Made by a program: the position numbers and the translations under genes. Source: Ferruginibacter sp. HRS2-29 (lineage in GTDB: Bacteria; Bacteroidota; Bacteroidia; Chitinophagales; Chitinophagaceae). Taken from it: a stretch of 64,000 bases of DNA. Shown piece by piece: positions 53,838 to 62,428 of this stretch; position 1 is the stretch's first letter; each line of letters opens with the position of its first letter. The notes beneath the pieces are model-generated. The model saw only the letters and a program-made list of their open reading frames with translations, made no database searches and was not told the origin of the DNA. Location: NCBI RefSeq assembly GCF_024343615.1, contig NZ_RJUB01000128.1, forward strand, positions 25,249 through 89,248. Reading direction: 5' to 3'.

Positions 53838-56800
53838 CTAAACCCTAAACTCTAAACTTTTCTTCATCTTGCTCAAAAACCTCCACAGCGTATCCATATC
53901 CCTCACATCTTCCACTACCAGTATGCCGTTTTTGCCCACCTGCTTGAGTTTGGCTTTGTTGGTGGCCGTTTGTAAAAACTGCAGGATGCCATTGAATGTA
54001 TCGCTTTGGAAATAAGGACTGTCGGGGTTGCTCACAAAAAAACATTTCAACGTTTCATTTTTCAGGAACATCTTTTCAAAGCCGAGTTCTATGGCTGTCT
54101 CACGGCAACGGATAGTCGTAAACAGGTCTTCCACTGGCTGCGGAACAGGCCCGAAGCGATCTTCCATTTCCTGGTGAAATGCGGTCAGTTCATTTTCTGT
54201 TTCACAATTATCCAGTCGGGTGTAAAGGCTCAGCCTTTCGGTGATGCTTTCTACATAACTGTCAGGGATCAGTATTTCGAGATCGGTATCGATCGTGCAA
54301 TCTTTTACAAAATCATCCTGCTGCTGTATCTCTTCCCTGAAGAGGTCTTTGAATTCGTTTCGTTTCAATTCTTTGATGGCTTCATCCAATATCTTCTGGT
54401 ACATTTCAAAACCTATTTCGGCAATGAAGCCGCTTTGTTCGCCGCCCAGCATATTGCCCGCTCCGCGGATGTCGAGGTCACGCATTGCTATCTGGAAGCC
54501 GCTTCCAAGGTCGCTGTATTGTTCCAGTGTGCTCAGCCTTTTCCGGCTGTCGGGAGGCAGTGTGCTCATCGGCGGCGCCAACAGGTAACAGAAAGCTTTT
54601 TTATTGCTGCGCCCAACGCGTCCACGCAGCTGGTGCAGATCGCTCAGCCCAAACTGGTGTGCATTGTTGATGATGATGGTATTTACATTCGGGATATCCA
54701 CACCGCTTTCCACGATATTGGTACAAACCAGTACATCGTATTTCTTTTCCATGAAATCGAGGATAGTATCTTCCAGCTGATCGCCTTCCATTTGCCCGTG
54801 GGCATACGCGATGCTTACATCGGGGCAAAGCCCCTGGATCAGCCCTTTCATTTCTGCCAGGCCTTTCACGCGGTTGTGGATGAAGAAAACCTGTCCGCCT
54901 CTTTCCGTTTCATAATAGATCATATCGCGGATGGCATCTTCGTTGAAGACCATCACTTCAGTCTGTATCGGCTGCCTGTTGGGTGGTGGGGTATTGATGA
55001 TGCTGAGGTCGCGGGCGCCCATCAGGCTGAATTGCAGCGTTCTTGGGATAGGCGTTGCCGTTAGTGTGAGGCTGTCTACGGTTGTGCGTAATAATTTCAG
55101 TTTTTCCTTAGCGGATACACCAAATTTCTGTTCCTCATCAATGATCATCACACCGAGGTCCTTGAACTTCACGCCACTGCCGAGCAATGCGTGGGTGCCC
55201 ACTATGATATCGATCTTTCCTTCTTCCAGTTTTTTGAGTGTTTCTTTTTTCTCTTTCGCCGATTTGAAGCGGTTGATGAAATCCACCGTTACCGGAAAAT
55301 CTTTCAATCGTTCGCCGATCGTTTTGTAATGCTGGTAAGCGAGGATGGTGGTAGGAACGAGTATGGCGGCCTGTTTGCCATCACATACCGATTTGAAAGC
55401 GGCACGGATGGCCACTTCCGTTTTGCCAAACCCAACATCACCGCACACGAGCCTGTCCATCGGCGCTTCTTTTTCCATGTCCCGTTTCACATCTTCACTG
55501 GCTTTGGCCTGGTCGGGAGTGTCTTCGTAGATGAAACTTGCTTCCAGCTCCGTCTGCATATAATTATCCGGGCTATGCGCAAAGCCTTGCTGGCTCTTAC
55601 GTTGAGCGTATAGTTTTATCAGGTCGGTAGCGATATCTTTTACCTGCTTTTTTGTTTTTTCTTTCAGCTTGCTCCACACATCGCTTCCGAGTTTGTTCAT
55701 TTTCGGAATGCTTCCCTCCTTGCCGCTGTACTTGCTGATCTTGTGCAGCGATGAGATATTCACATACAACAGATCACCATCCTTGTATTGTATCCTCACC
55801 GCTTCCTGCATGCGGCCGTTGGCTTCTATCTTCTGTAATCCACTGTACACGCCCACTCCGTGATCGATATGGCTCACATAATCTCCCGGCTGAAGTTCGC
55901 GGAGTGTTTTCAGCGTAAGCGCCTTGTTCTTGCTGAAAGCCTGTTTTACCTTGTATTTATGATATCGTTGAAAAACCTGGTGATCGGTATAACAGATCAG
56001 TTTCAGGTCGTCGTCAATAAATCCCTGGTGGATGGAAACCGGTATGGGCGTCACTTGTATCTCCGCCTTCAGATCGGTGAAGATGGTGTGTAAACGTTCG
56101 AGCTGCTTGGGATTATCAGCAAAAATGAAAATGTTGTACTGCTGCGCTTCGTATTCCTGCAGGTTTTTTATCAGCAGGTCGAACTGGCGGTTGAAAGCCG
56201 GCTGATCTTTTATGTGAAAAGAAAATGTTTTATTCTCATCAAAATACGATTTGTTCCCGATCTCAATGATATGCCGTAACCTTACCTGTTCTTCTATTTC
56301 TTTGGCCGAAATAAAATCTTCTTGCCTTACTTCCGTTTTAATATTCAGTTCCCCACTATCATCCGCTGTTGATAAACGGTTGTCAGTGGCCTGTCGCCTG
56401 TCGTCTGTCGTTTTAAACGTTTTCAACATCTCCATGAACAGCGAAAGATCTTCTTCCTGCTGCTCAATCTTTTCACGGATAAAATTCCAGTCCTCTGTCC
56501 ATACTACGGTATTCTCCGGCAGGAAATCCAGCAGTGAAACTTTTTCTCCGGACTCACTTGCTTCGTCGGTGAGTTTATCCACGTTGGGGATGATGCTTAC
56601 CTGCAACAATTTCCGTTCGCTCAACTGGCTTTCGGGATCGAAGATGCGGATGCTGTCTACTTCATTGCCAAACAATTCAATCCTGTAGGGCTTCTCGTTT
56701 CCGAAGGAATAGATATCGAGGATACCACCACGAACGGCAAACTGGCCGGGCTCATACACAAAATCAGTCCGCACAAAACCATACTCCACAAATTTCTGAA

Positions 56801-57299
56801 GCATGCCCGTCACGTCCAGCTCATCGGCCTGCTTGATACTGATGATATTATCCGATAGGGTTTTGGAAAGCACTACTTTTTCAAATAATGCTTCTGCATG
56901 CGTAACGATGATCTTTTTGGCCCCCTCCCGGCCTCCCCCAAAGGAGGAGGAGAGGCGTGTAAGCGCTTCGGTCCGAAGCATCACGTGACTGCTGTTGAGC
57001 AGCTGGTAATTTTTCTTGTTTTTAAAAGAAGAAGGGAAATAAAAGATGTCTAACGCGTTGGTGATATTTTCAAAAGAATTATGAAAATAAGCCGCTTCTT
57101 CAGCGTCGCGTAAAATGACGAGGTGATTGGTTTGCGCCGTAACCGGTTGTAAAAAAACGGATGCCAACACAAATTGCGAAGCGCTGCCGTGAAGCCCTTT
57201 CAGGTGCAGGTGCTGAGGTTTGGACAAAGTGATCCCGTTCGCTATCTGTAAACAGCGTTCGTCGTTTTTGTAAAAATTCAACAACACATCCAGGTTCAT
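53838..57299 (-). CDS. mfd: Transcription-repair coupling factor
   Basis: This 1153-residue protein has the full Mfd plan: UvrB-like N-terminal domains (1-430), a CarD-like polymerase-interacting domain (LQPGDYVSHIDHGVGVYSGLQKIE), an RecG-like helicase core (Walker A GDVGFGKTEVA, MIIDEEQKFGV, TATPIPRTLQFSLMGARDLS, QLRGRVGRS) and a TRCF C-terminal domain (ELEILIPDSYVESITERLSLY area). It removes stalled RNA polymerase and recruits UvrA. A TATCTTTG box ends 7 bases before the ATG, overlapping the gaatggtgaatag phrase. Confidence 0.96.
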   Translation of the reverse strand: MNLDVLLNFYKNDERCLQIANGITLSKPQHLHLKGLHGSASQFVLASVFLQPVTAQTNHLVILRDAEEAAYFHNSFENITNALDIFYFPSSFKNKKNYQLLNSSHVMLRTEALTRLSSSFGGGREGAKKIIVTHAEALFEKVVLSKTLSDNIISIKQADELDVTGMLQKFVEYGFVRTDFVYEPGQFAVRGGILDIYSFGNEKPYRIELFGNEVDSIRIFDPESQLSERKLLQVSIIPNVDKLTDEASESGEKVSLLDFLPENTVVWTEDWNFIREKIEQQEEDLSLFMEMLKTFKTTDDRRQATDNRLSTADDSGELNIKTEVRQEDFISAKEIEEQVRLRHIIEIGNKSYFDENKTFSFHIKDQPAFNRQFDLLIKNLQEYEAQQYNIFIFADNPKQLERLHTIFTDLKAEIQVTPIPVSIHQGFIDDDLKLICYTDHQVFQRYHKYKVKQAFSKNKALTLKTLRELQPGDYVSHIDHGVGVYSGLQKIEANGRMQEAVRIQYKDGDLLYVNISSLHKISKYSGKEGSIPKMNKLGSDVWSKLKEKTKKQVKDIATDLIKLYAQRKSQQGFAHSPDNYMQTELEASFIYEDTPDQAKASEDVKRDMEKEAPMDRLVCGDVGFGKTEVAIRAAFKSVCDGKQAAILVPTTILAYQHYKTIGERLKDFPVTVDFINRFKSAKEKKETLKKLEEGKIDIIVGTHALLGSGVKFKDLGVMIIDEEQKFGVSAKEKLKLLRTTVDSLTLTATPIPRTLQFSLMGARDLSIINTPPPNRQPIQTEVMVFNEDAIRDMIYYETERGGQVFFIHNRVKGLAEMKGLIQGLCPDVSIAYAHGQMEGDQLEDTILDFMEKKYDVLVCTNIVESGVDIPNVNTIIINNAHQFGLSDLHQLRGRVGRSNKKAFCYLLAPPMSTLPPDSRKRLSTLEQYSDLGSGFQIAMRDLDIRGAGNMLGGEQSGFIAEIGFEMYQKILDEAIKELKRNEFKDLFREEIQQQDDFVKDCTIDTDLEILIPDSYVESITERLSLYTRLDNCETENELTAFHQEMEDRFGPVPQPVEDLFTTIRCRETAIELGFEKMFLKNETLKCFFVSNPDSPYFQSDTFNGILQFLQTATNKAKLKQVGKNGILVVEDVRDMDTLWRFLSKMKKSLEFRV

Positions 57300-57306
57300 C
57301 CGGCCG

Positions 57307-57314
57307 CAAAGATA
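57307..57314 (-). promoter_or_regulatory. -7 promoter box of mfd
   Basis: TATCTTTG on the minus strand ends 7 bases before the ATG and shares its bases with the adjacent phrase repeat. Confidence 0.5.
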
Positions 57315-57510
57315 GTGAATGGTGAATAGTGAATGGTGAAACCTTCGTTACTTTTTGATGAAAAGCTACGCCTGTTTGAATTGTTGTACTACTATTTTAT
57401 AAGATTTCTTTCAGCCCTGTCGGGGCTAAGGAGCCGCTGACGGGTTTACTAAACTTCTAACCCCTAAACCCCTAAACCTACCTCCTAATCCCTAATCTCT
57501 AAACCTTTTT
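57311..57510. repeat. Intergenic phrase repeats (gtgaatggtgaatag and cctaaac types)
   Basis: agtgaatggtgaatagtgaatggtg at 57314-57340 with caccttcg is followed by cttctaacccctaaacccctaaacc and cctaatccctaatctctaaacc at 57450-57506. Again two phrase families share one gap, between divergent genes. Confidence 0.55.
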
Positions 57511-57536
57511 AACTAACTTAGTTAAAACTACTCCAT

Positions 57537-58289
57537 ATGGCCCTTCAACCCTGGCGCACCGGGCGTGTAATAAAGATCGAGCAGCAGGCACCCGCCACCC
57601 GCCGTTTTTTTATCCAGATACCCGAGCTGGAAGTATTCGATTATCAGCCGGGGCAATTTGTTACGCTCGACCTGCCGATACACGAGAAGCCCAACAAACG
57701 CTGGCGAAGCTACTCCATTGCCAGCTGGCCCGATGGGAGTAATATTTTTGAGCTTTGCATCGTATTGCTGGAAGATGGGGTGGGGACGCAATACCTGTTT
57801 AATGAAGTAGAAGAGGGAAGCGAGATACAGCTGCGTGGGCCCGTTGGAGTTTTCACCATGCCCGACCCGATCGATAAAGACCTGTTTCTGATCTGCACCG
57901 GCACCGGTATAGCGCCGTTCAGGAGCATGCTGCATTACATCAAACTGCACAATATTCCGCATAAGAGTGTTTATCTTTTATTTGGTTGCCGTACCAAAAA
58001 CGACCTGCTTTATTTCGACGAGTTGAAAGAGCTCAGCGACAGTATGCCCAACATTCACTACCTGCCTACGCTCAGCCGCGAAGACTGGGAAGGGCCTACC
58101 GGTTACGTACACACGCTGTATGAAATGATCGTGAAAGAGAATATGGAAACCGGTGAAGACGGGCAGTTACATCCGAGGCCGGCTAATTTCTATTTGTGTG
58201 GCTGGAAGAATATGATCGACGATGCCAAACTGAGGATACTGGAACTGGGGTACGACAGGAAGTGTATTCACCAGGAATTGTATGGGTAA
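57537..58289 (+). CDS. FAD/NAD(P)-binding oxidoreductase (ferredoxin-NADP reductase type)
   Basis: This 250-residue protein has an FAD-binding barrel (RRFFIQIPELEVFDYQPGQFVTLDL, RWRSYSIAS) and a NAD(P) domain (LFLICTGTGIAPFRSML, VYLLFGCRTKNDLLYFDEL, YLCGWKNMIDDAK) ending CIHQELYG. RSYSIAS is the flavin signature. It is a single-chain ferredoxin- or flavodoxin-type reductase without an iron-sulfur domain. Partner and direction of electron flow are unknown. It is monocistronic and followed by the hairpin at 58328-58360. Confidence 0.9.
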   Translation: MALQPWRTGRVIKIEQQAPATRRFFIQIPELEVFDYQPGQFVTLDLPIHEKPNKRWRSYSIASWPDGSNIFELCIVLLEDGVGTQYLFNEVEEGSEIQLRGPVGVFTMPDPIDKDLFLICTGTGIAPFRSMLHYIKLHNIPHKSVYLLFGCRTKNDLLYFDELKELSDSMPNIHYLPTLSREDWEGPTGYVHTLYEMIVKENMETGEDGQLHPRPANFYLCGWKNMIDDAKLRILELGYDRKCIHQELYG

Positions 58290-58327
58290 CCCCTAAATCC
58301 CTGAAGGGGACTTTGACCGGAGCGCAA

Positions 58328-58360
58328 AAACCCCGGAGGTTTTCAAAACCTCCGGGGTTT
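58328..58360. terminator. Terminator of the flavin reductase gene
   Basis: aaaccccggaggtttt is separated by 1 base from its exact complement, a 16-bp stem. The word aacctccgggg is the same as in the gap at 43490-43645. Confidence 0.7.
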
Positions 58361-58499
58361 GGCCTTAGTACAGCGGCGGCGAGGAACGAAGCAATCGCTA
58401 CGCCTTTATAATTTATATCACGAAGCAGATCATTATTCTACTGTTTATTGATCAGTGCACGCAGATCAACGCAGTTAAAAGTAACAGGAAAACAAATCG

Positions 58500-60371
58500 T
58501 TAACTCTCCACCTGCAATTTTTCAACCAGCCCATCCAGCACCGAAGTATCCAATTGATTTTCCCTGAAGAGGTTTATAGTGGTTTGAAGGTATTCCAGTA
58601 CTTCCGCTTTTGTTTTATAGCTCTGCACGGCATTCGGGTAAAAATAATTGTCTACAACTTTCCGGCAGGTAGCTTCATAAAATTTCTTCGTATTCACCCG
58701 GTCTTTTGCTGCCACACAAACCCTCGCCAGTAATTCGTACCGGCGGATGTGATCGGCATCATAAGCAGGTAATTGGTCAATTGCTTTCTGTAGCCATTTT
58801 TTTGCCTCGGCATATTGTTTTTTTTCTGCGTAATGATATACCAGCAAAGCATAAGCAACTGCAAAAGCCTGATCACCATCGTAGGAAGTTATTTTTTCAT
58901 CGCTCAGCACAGGGTGAAATGTATTTGCAAGAAAATCTTCCAGGCCTTTTGCTTCCAGCCTCTTTACGGCAGAGTCGGATGTGAAGCTGGTGGGTACCAG
59001 TTTTCGAACGATGCCTTGCATCAGCAGGTTGTCTTCAAAATAATCGTAGAACGAAGTAAAATAGATCGGCCTTGAGTTGCTGTTGTCTGCTGCTATGTTA
59101 AGAAGCAGGAGGTCGTTCATCGGCAGGTACGATTGCAGCTTTATATTTATTGCCGAAGTGGCCGTGGCTTTCTTTTGCAGGAAGCCCGCAGCTTTACCCA
59201 ATGGAAATGAAAATTGTTTTACCGGTACACTGGCATAACCCACCGATGCTTCTCCCTGGTAAATATTTTCAAGCGGGAACTGTCTTTCATAGATCATCTT
59301 TTCCAACGTGGCAAAAGAAACAGAAGACGGCCCTTGATACTCTTTATTTTCGAGACAATAAACTACGTCGCCGGTAGCCTTTTCGTAAAAGCGGACAGGC
59401 GTGGTGATCTTTACGCTCATTTTTCTCCTGAGCATTTCCAGGTATATGGGCAGGCCCAGCAGGGAAGAATTGATCACAGCAATATCTTTGCGGTAACCTT
59501 CTTTTTCCTGTATGTACCAAAGCTGGTAAGTATCGTTGTCGCTGAAAGAAAACAGGATGGCGTTGCTGTCGCAGGAATTGAGGTAGTTTCTGGCCTGCAC
59601 CCGGTAAGGTTCGTCGAGCGTTATCTGATCGATGAAATGGCGGGCCTCTTTTTCCCTGTCGGCAAACATCATCTGCATATAACCATGCATGTTTTCATTA
59701 AAAACTTTCAGGTGTGCATTTCCCACCAGTAAGCCGAACGCAGGGTTCCTTTTTTCCACCACCTGCAAGGTGGAGATACTTTTTTCAATATTGTATAATG
59801 CTTTATTTATTCTTTCTGCAGAAGGTATTTCTGTTCGGCCCAGCATGCGCTGAAGCGTATCGCCTTTTTCTTCGGCGCCGCCGGATTGATACCAAAGATA
59901 GGTGCTGGCGTAGGATGAATACGCCCGGGACAAACCTTCCAGCATGGTATCGGATAGATTTTGTGCGCTACCAAAATCCCTGATCATATCGCTGTTCCAG
60001 CCATTGTAGCCGTAATAGCGGCATCGCTCGAAGGAGTAAAAAGAAATATCATTTAAAAATCCGGCAACTTTTTTCTCCGGGTCTTCGGCCGGGGTTGTTC
60101 CGTAAGTATCGGACAGGTCGGAATATGTTTTGGAAGCGATCGGCCAGAAGAGGTGTTCATTCAGCAGGCTGTCGGACTTAAGGCGGTGCACCTGTTGTAC
60201 ATACCAGCCATCTTTCTTTTTGGAAAAGCTGGTGTAATTGTCGTATTCGTCGGTGGCGGTATAGTGGGTGAAGAATTGCCTCAATACTTCGGGATAAGTT
60301 GGGAGCGGCGACTGGGCAAAGGAATGGCAGCAAAGGATAGATAAGGTATAGACCAAAAAATATTTCTTCAT
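58500..60371 (-). CDS. Exported protein with DUF2723-like soluble domain
   Basis: This 623-residue protein has a signal peptide (KKYFLVYTLSILCCHSFAQ) and no further membrane helices. Its central part reads FSFSDNDTYQLWYIQEKEGYRKDIAVINSSLLGLPIYLEML and NSRPIYFTSFYDY, which resembles the soluble C-terminal part of DUF2723-type glycosyltransferase proteins of Bacteroidota. The C-terminal part has TPR-like helices (AVAYALLVYHYAEKKQYAEAKKWLQKAIDQLPAYD). The membrane catalytic half of DUF2723 proteins is absent. The start at MKKYFLVY (60371) is chosen because the longer form adds a leader inside an upstream repeat. The function is unknown. Confidence 0.75.
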   Translation of the reverse strand: MKKYFLVYTLSILCCHSFAQSPLPTYPEVLRQFFTHYTATDEYDNYTSFSKKKDGWYVQQVHRLKSDSLLNEHLFWPIASKTYSDLSDTYGTTPAEDPEKKVAGFLNDISFYSFERCRYYGYNGWNSDMIRDFGSAQNLSDTMLEGLSRAYSSYASTYLWYQSGGAEEKGDTLQRMLGRTEIPSAERINKALYNIEKSISTLQVVEKRNPAFGLLVGNAHLKVFNENMHGYMQMMFADREKEARHFIDQITLDEPYRVQARNYLNSCDSNAILFSFSDNDTYQLWYIQEKEGYRKDIAVINSSLLGLPIYLEMLRRKMSVKITTPVRFYEKATGDVVYCLENKEYQGPSSVSFATLEKMIYERQFPLENIYQGEASVGYASVPVKQFSFPLGKAAGFLQKKATATSAINIKLQSYLPMNDLLLLNIAADNSNSRPIYFTSFYDYFEDNLLMQGIVRKLVPTSFTSDSAVKRLEAKGLEDFLANTFHPVLSDEKITSYDGDQAFAVAYALLVYHYAEKKQYAEAKKWLQKAIDQLPAYDADHIRRYELLARVCVAAKDRVNTKKFYEATCRKVVDNYFYPNAVQSYKTKAEVLEYLQTTINLFRENQLDTSVLDGLVEKLQVES

Positions 60372-60429
60372 AGTTAAATATAGAAAAATATTTTGCAAAA
60401 GAGGATTGGTTGGTGACGCCTGGCGGGTG

Positions 60430-60560
60430 ACGGGTTGCGGTTTGTATGATCGTTCGCGTAGGTGTCACCGCAGAGAAGGGAGAGAGCAGAGTTTTCGCAG
60501 AGAGATGCTATATTTTATCTCTGCGAAAACTCTGCTCTCTCCCTTCTCTGCGGTGGGCGC
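60430..60560. repeat. Intergenic palindrome with perfect 38-bp arms (ctctgcg type)
   Basis: The arm at 60466-60503 (starting caccgcagagaaggg) is exactly complementary to 60518-60555 across 14 bases. It is the strongest member of the ctctgcg family also seen at 10562-10788 and 19900-20115. It separates two co-directional genes and has no T run typical of a terminator. Confidence 0.85.
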
Positions 60561-60584
60561 CTTCCCCTCTAAAAAACTAACCCG

Positions 60585-62051
60585 CTAACTAATCTTCTCC
60601 AGTACCAGCTTCCTCACATCGCTGATCGCAATTCTTTCCTGCCTCATATCATCGCGGTAGCGGATGGTGACCGTATCATCTTCTTTGGTTTGATGATCGA
60701 TGGTTACGCAAAACGGCGTGCCCACGGCATCCATGCGGCGATAGCGTTTTCCGATGGCATCTTTTTCTTCGTAGAAGCACATGAAATCGCCCTTGCATTC
60801 GTTCATCAGTTCTTTCGCTATTTCAGGCAGGCCATCTTTTTTCAACAGTGGCAATATCGCCAGCTTGGTAGGGGCGATCTTTGCCGGGATCTTCAGCACC
60901 ACGCGGCTGTCTTCCGTACCATCTTCTTTCGTCCATTTTTCTTCTTTGTAAGCCAGGCTCATGATGGTGAGGAAAAGGCGATCGAGGCCAACGGAAGTTT
61001 CTACCACAAACGGGGTGTAGTTGCCGTAAGGTTTTCCTTCTTCGTTGAGGTCGTTATCGAAATACTGTATTTTCTTTTTGCTGTACAAGGCATGCTGGCT
61101 AAGGTCGAAATCGGTACGGCTGTGGATACCTTCCAGTTCTTTCCAGCCGAAGGGAAATTCAAATTCGATATCGAGTGCCGCGTCGGCGTAATGCGCCAGC
61201 TTGGCGTGATCGTGAAAACGTAATTTTTCCGCGGGGATGCCGATGCTCTCGTGCCATTTTTTGCGTTCGTCGCGCCAGTGCTCGTACCACTGTTTTTGTG
61301 TGCCGGGACGCACGAAGAACTGCATTTCCATCTGTTCAAAGTCCCGCATGCGGAAGATGAACTGGCGGGCTACGATCTCATTGCGGAAAGCCTTGCCTGT
61401 TTGCGCAATACCAAAAGGGATCTTCATCCTGCCGGTTTTCTGCACGTTCAAAAAGTTAACAAAAATACCCTGTGCCGTTTCCGGGCGTAGGTATACGATG
61501 TTGTCGCCTTCTTTATCTGCTACTGCGCCAAACTCGGTGGAGAACATGAGGTTGAACTGGCGCACGTCGGTCCAGTTACTGGTCTTGCTCACGGCGCAGG
61601 TCATCTTATTATTTTCTATCAGGGCTTTTAGTCCGGCAAAATCATCTTTGGCCAGCAAAGCATCCATGTTTGCAAGCAGTGCTTCGCCATTGGGATTGGT
61701 ACCGTCCTTTTCGGCGAGCCCTTCTGCAAAAGCTTCTATGAGGTGATCTACGCGGTAGCGTTTGTTGCTATCCTTGTTGTCGATCATCGGGTCGCTGAAA
61801 TTATCTACGTGGCCGCTGGCCTTCCACACGGTGGGGTGCATGAAGATGGCCGCATCGATGCCCACGATGTTTTCGTTGAGCTGGGTCATACTCTTCCACC
61901 AGTAGTCGCGGATGTTCTTTTTGAGCTGGGCGCCGTTCTGGCCGTAATCGTACACCGCCGCAAGGCCGTCGTACACTTCGCTGCTTTGAAAAATGTAGCC
62001 GTATTCTTTGCAATGGGCTATGAGTTCCTGGAAAATGTTGGTTTCTGCCAT
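60585..62051 (-). CDS. glyS: Glycyl-tRNA synthetase, alpha2 type
   Basis: This 488-residue class II synthetase is the single-chain dimeric form. It shows HCKEYGYIFQSSEVYDGLAAVYDYGQNGAQLKKNI, AFRNEIVARQFIFRMRDFEQMEMQFFV (class II motif 2), PYGNYTPFVVETSVGLDRLF (motif 3) and a C-terminal anticodon-binding domain (ILPLLKKDGLPEIAKEL). The tetrameric glyQ/glyS type is excluded by the length. A TACTTTTG box ends 7 bases before the ATG. Confidence 0.95.
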   Translation of the reverse strand: MAETNIFQELIAHCKEYGYIFQSSEVYDGLAAVYDYGQNGAQLKKNIRDYWWKSMTQLNENIVGIDAAIFMHPTVWKASGHVDNFSDPMIDNKDSNKRYRVDHLIEAFAEGLAEKDGTNPNGEALLANMDALLAKDDFAGLKALIENNKMTCAVSKTSNWTDVRQFNLMFSTEFGAVADKEGDNIVYLRPETAQGIFVNFLNVQKTGRMKIPFGIAQTGKAFRNEIVARQFIFRMRDFEQMEMQFFVRPGTQKQWYEHWRDERKKWHESIGIPAEKLRFHDHAKLAHYADAALDIEFEFPFGWKELEGIHSRTDFDLSQHALYSKKKIQYFDNDLNEEGKPYGNYTPFVVETSVGLDRLFLTIMSLAYKEEKWTKEDGTEDSRVVLKIPAKIAPTKLAILPLLKKDGLPEIAKELMNECKGDFMCFYEEKDAIGKRYRRMDAVGTPFCVTIDHQTKEDDTVTIRYRDDMRQERIAISDVRKLVLEKIS

Positions 62052-62058
62052 AATGCCG

Positions 62059-62066
62059 CAAAAGTA
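62059..62066 (-). promoter_or_regulatory. -7 promoter box of glyS
   Basis: TACTTTTG on the minus strand ends 7 bases before the ATG. Confidence 0.55.
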
Positions 62067-62072
62067 AGAAAG

Positions 62073-62212
62073 TTATGAGTTATAAGTGATAAGTTATGAG
62101 GGATAAGTAGGGCAACCACAGCGGCAGAGCGGCATGGCGAGCACAGCGGGGCGGCTTTGCCGCCTTTCCGCGAAGGGAAAACGCCTGCCCGCTGTGTCGC
62201 TGTGGTTCAATT
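62073..62212. repeat. Intergenic phrase and GC-rich inverted repeats next to the array
   Basis: ataagttataag phrases at 62073-62100 are followed by a GC-rich fold in which aaccacagcg near 62113 faces cgctgtggtt at 62199-62208, with inner ggcggctttgccgcc and ccgcgaaggg blocks. This fills the 155 bases between glyS and the next frame. Confidence 0.6.
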
Positions 62213-62428
62213 CTTCGCCCTCATTTCCACCAGCCACGCCGCTTCCACCACCGCCATCATCCGCGCCTTCCACAGCATCAGTTCGGCTATGAGGTAGCTC
62301 CCTTCTATACTGCAGTTGCTCAGGCTGTACTCTACCAGCTCCTGCAGCACCGGCTCCCAGGGGAGCATTTGGGCAAAGGTTTCAACTTCCCTACTCGAAT
62401 GCCGTGGCGTGGCCTCCTGGCCAGCCAC
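62207..62428 (-). CDS. Short frame at the array edge, possible gene remnant
   Basis: This 73-codon minus-strand frame begins inside the first repeat unit (MAGQEATPRHS) and then leaves the array to encode about 55 residues of helical appearance (ETFAQMLPWEPVLQELVEYS, CSIEGSYLIAELMLWKARMM). I recognise no family. The array-derived start and the abrupt change suggest a truncated 3' end of an older gene, but it could also be non-coding. Confidence 0.3.
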   Translation of the reverse strand: MAGQEATPRHSSREVETFAQMLPWEPVLQELVEYSLSNCSIEGSYLIAELMLWKARMMAVVEAAWLVEMRAKN

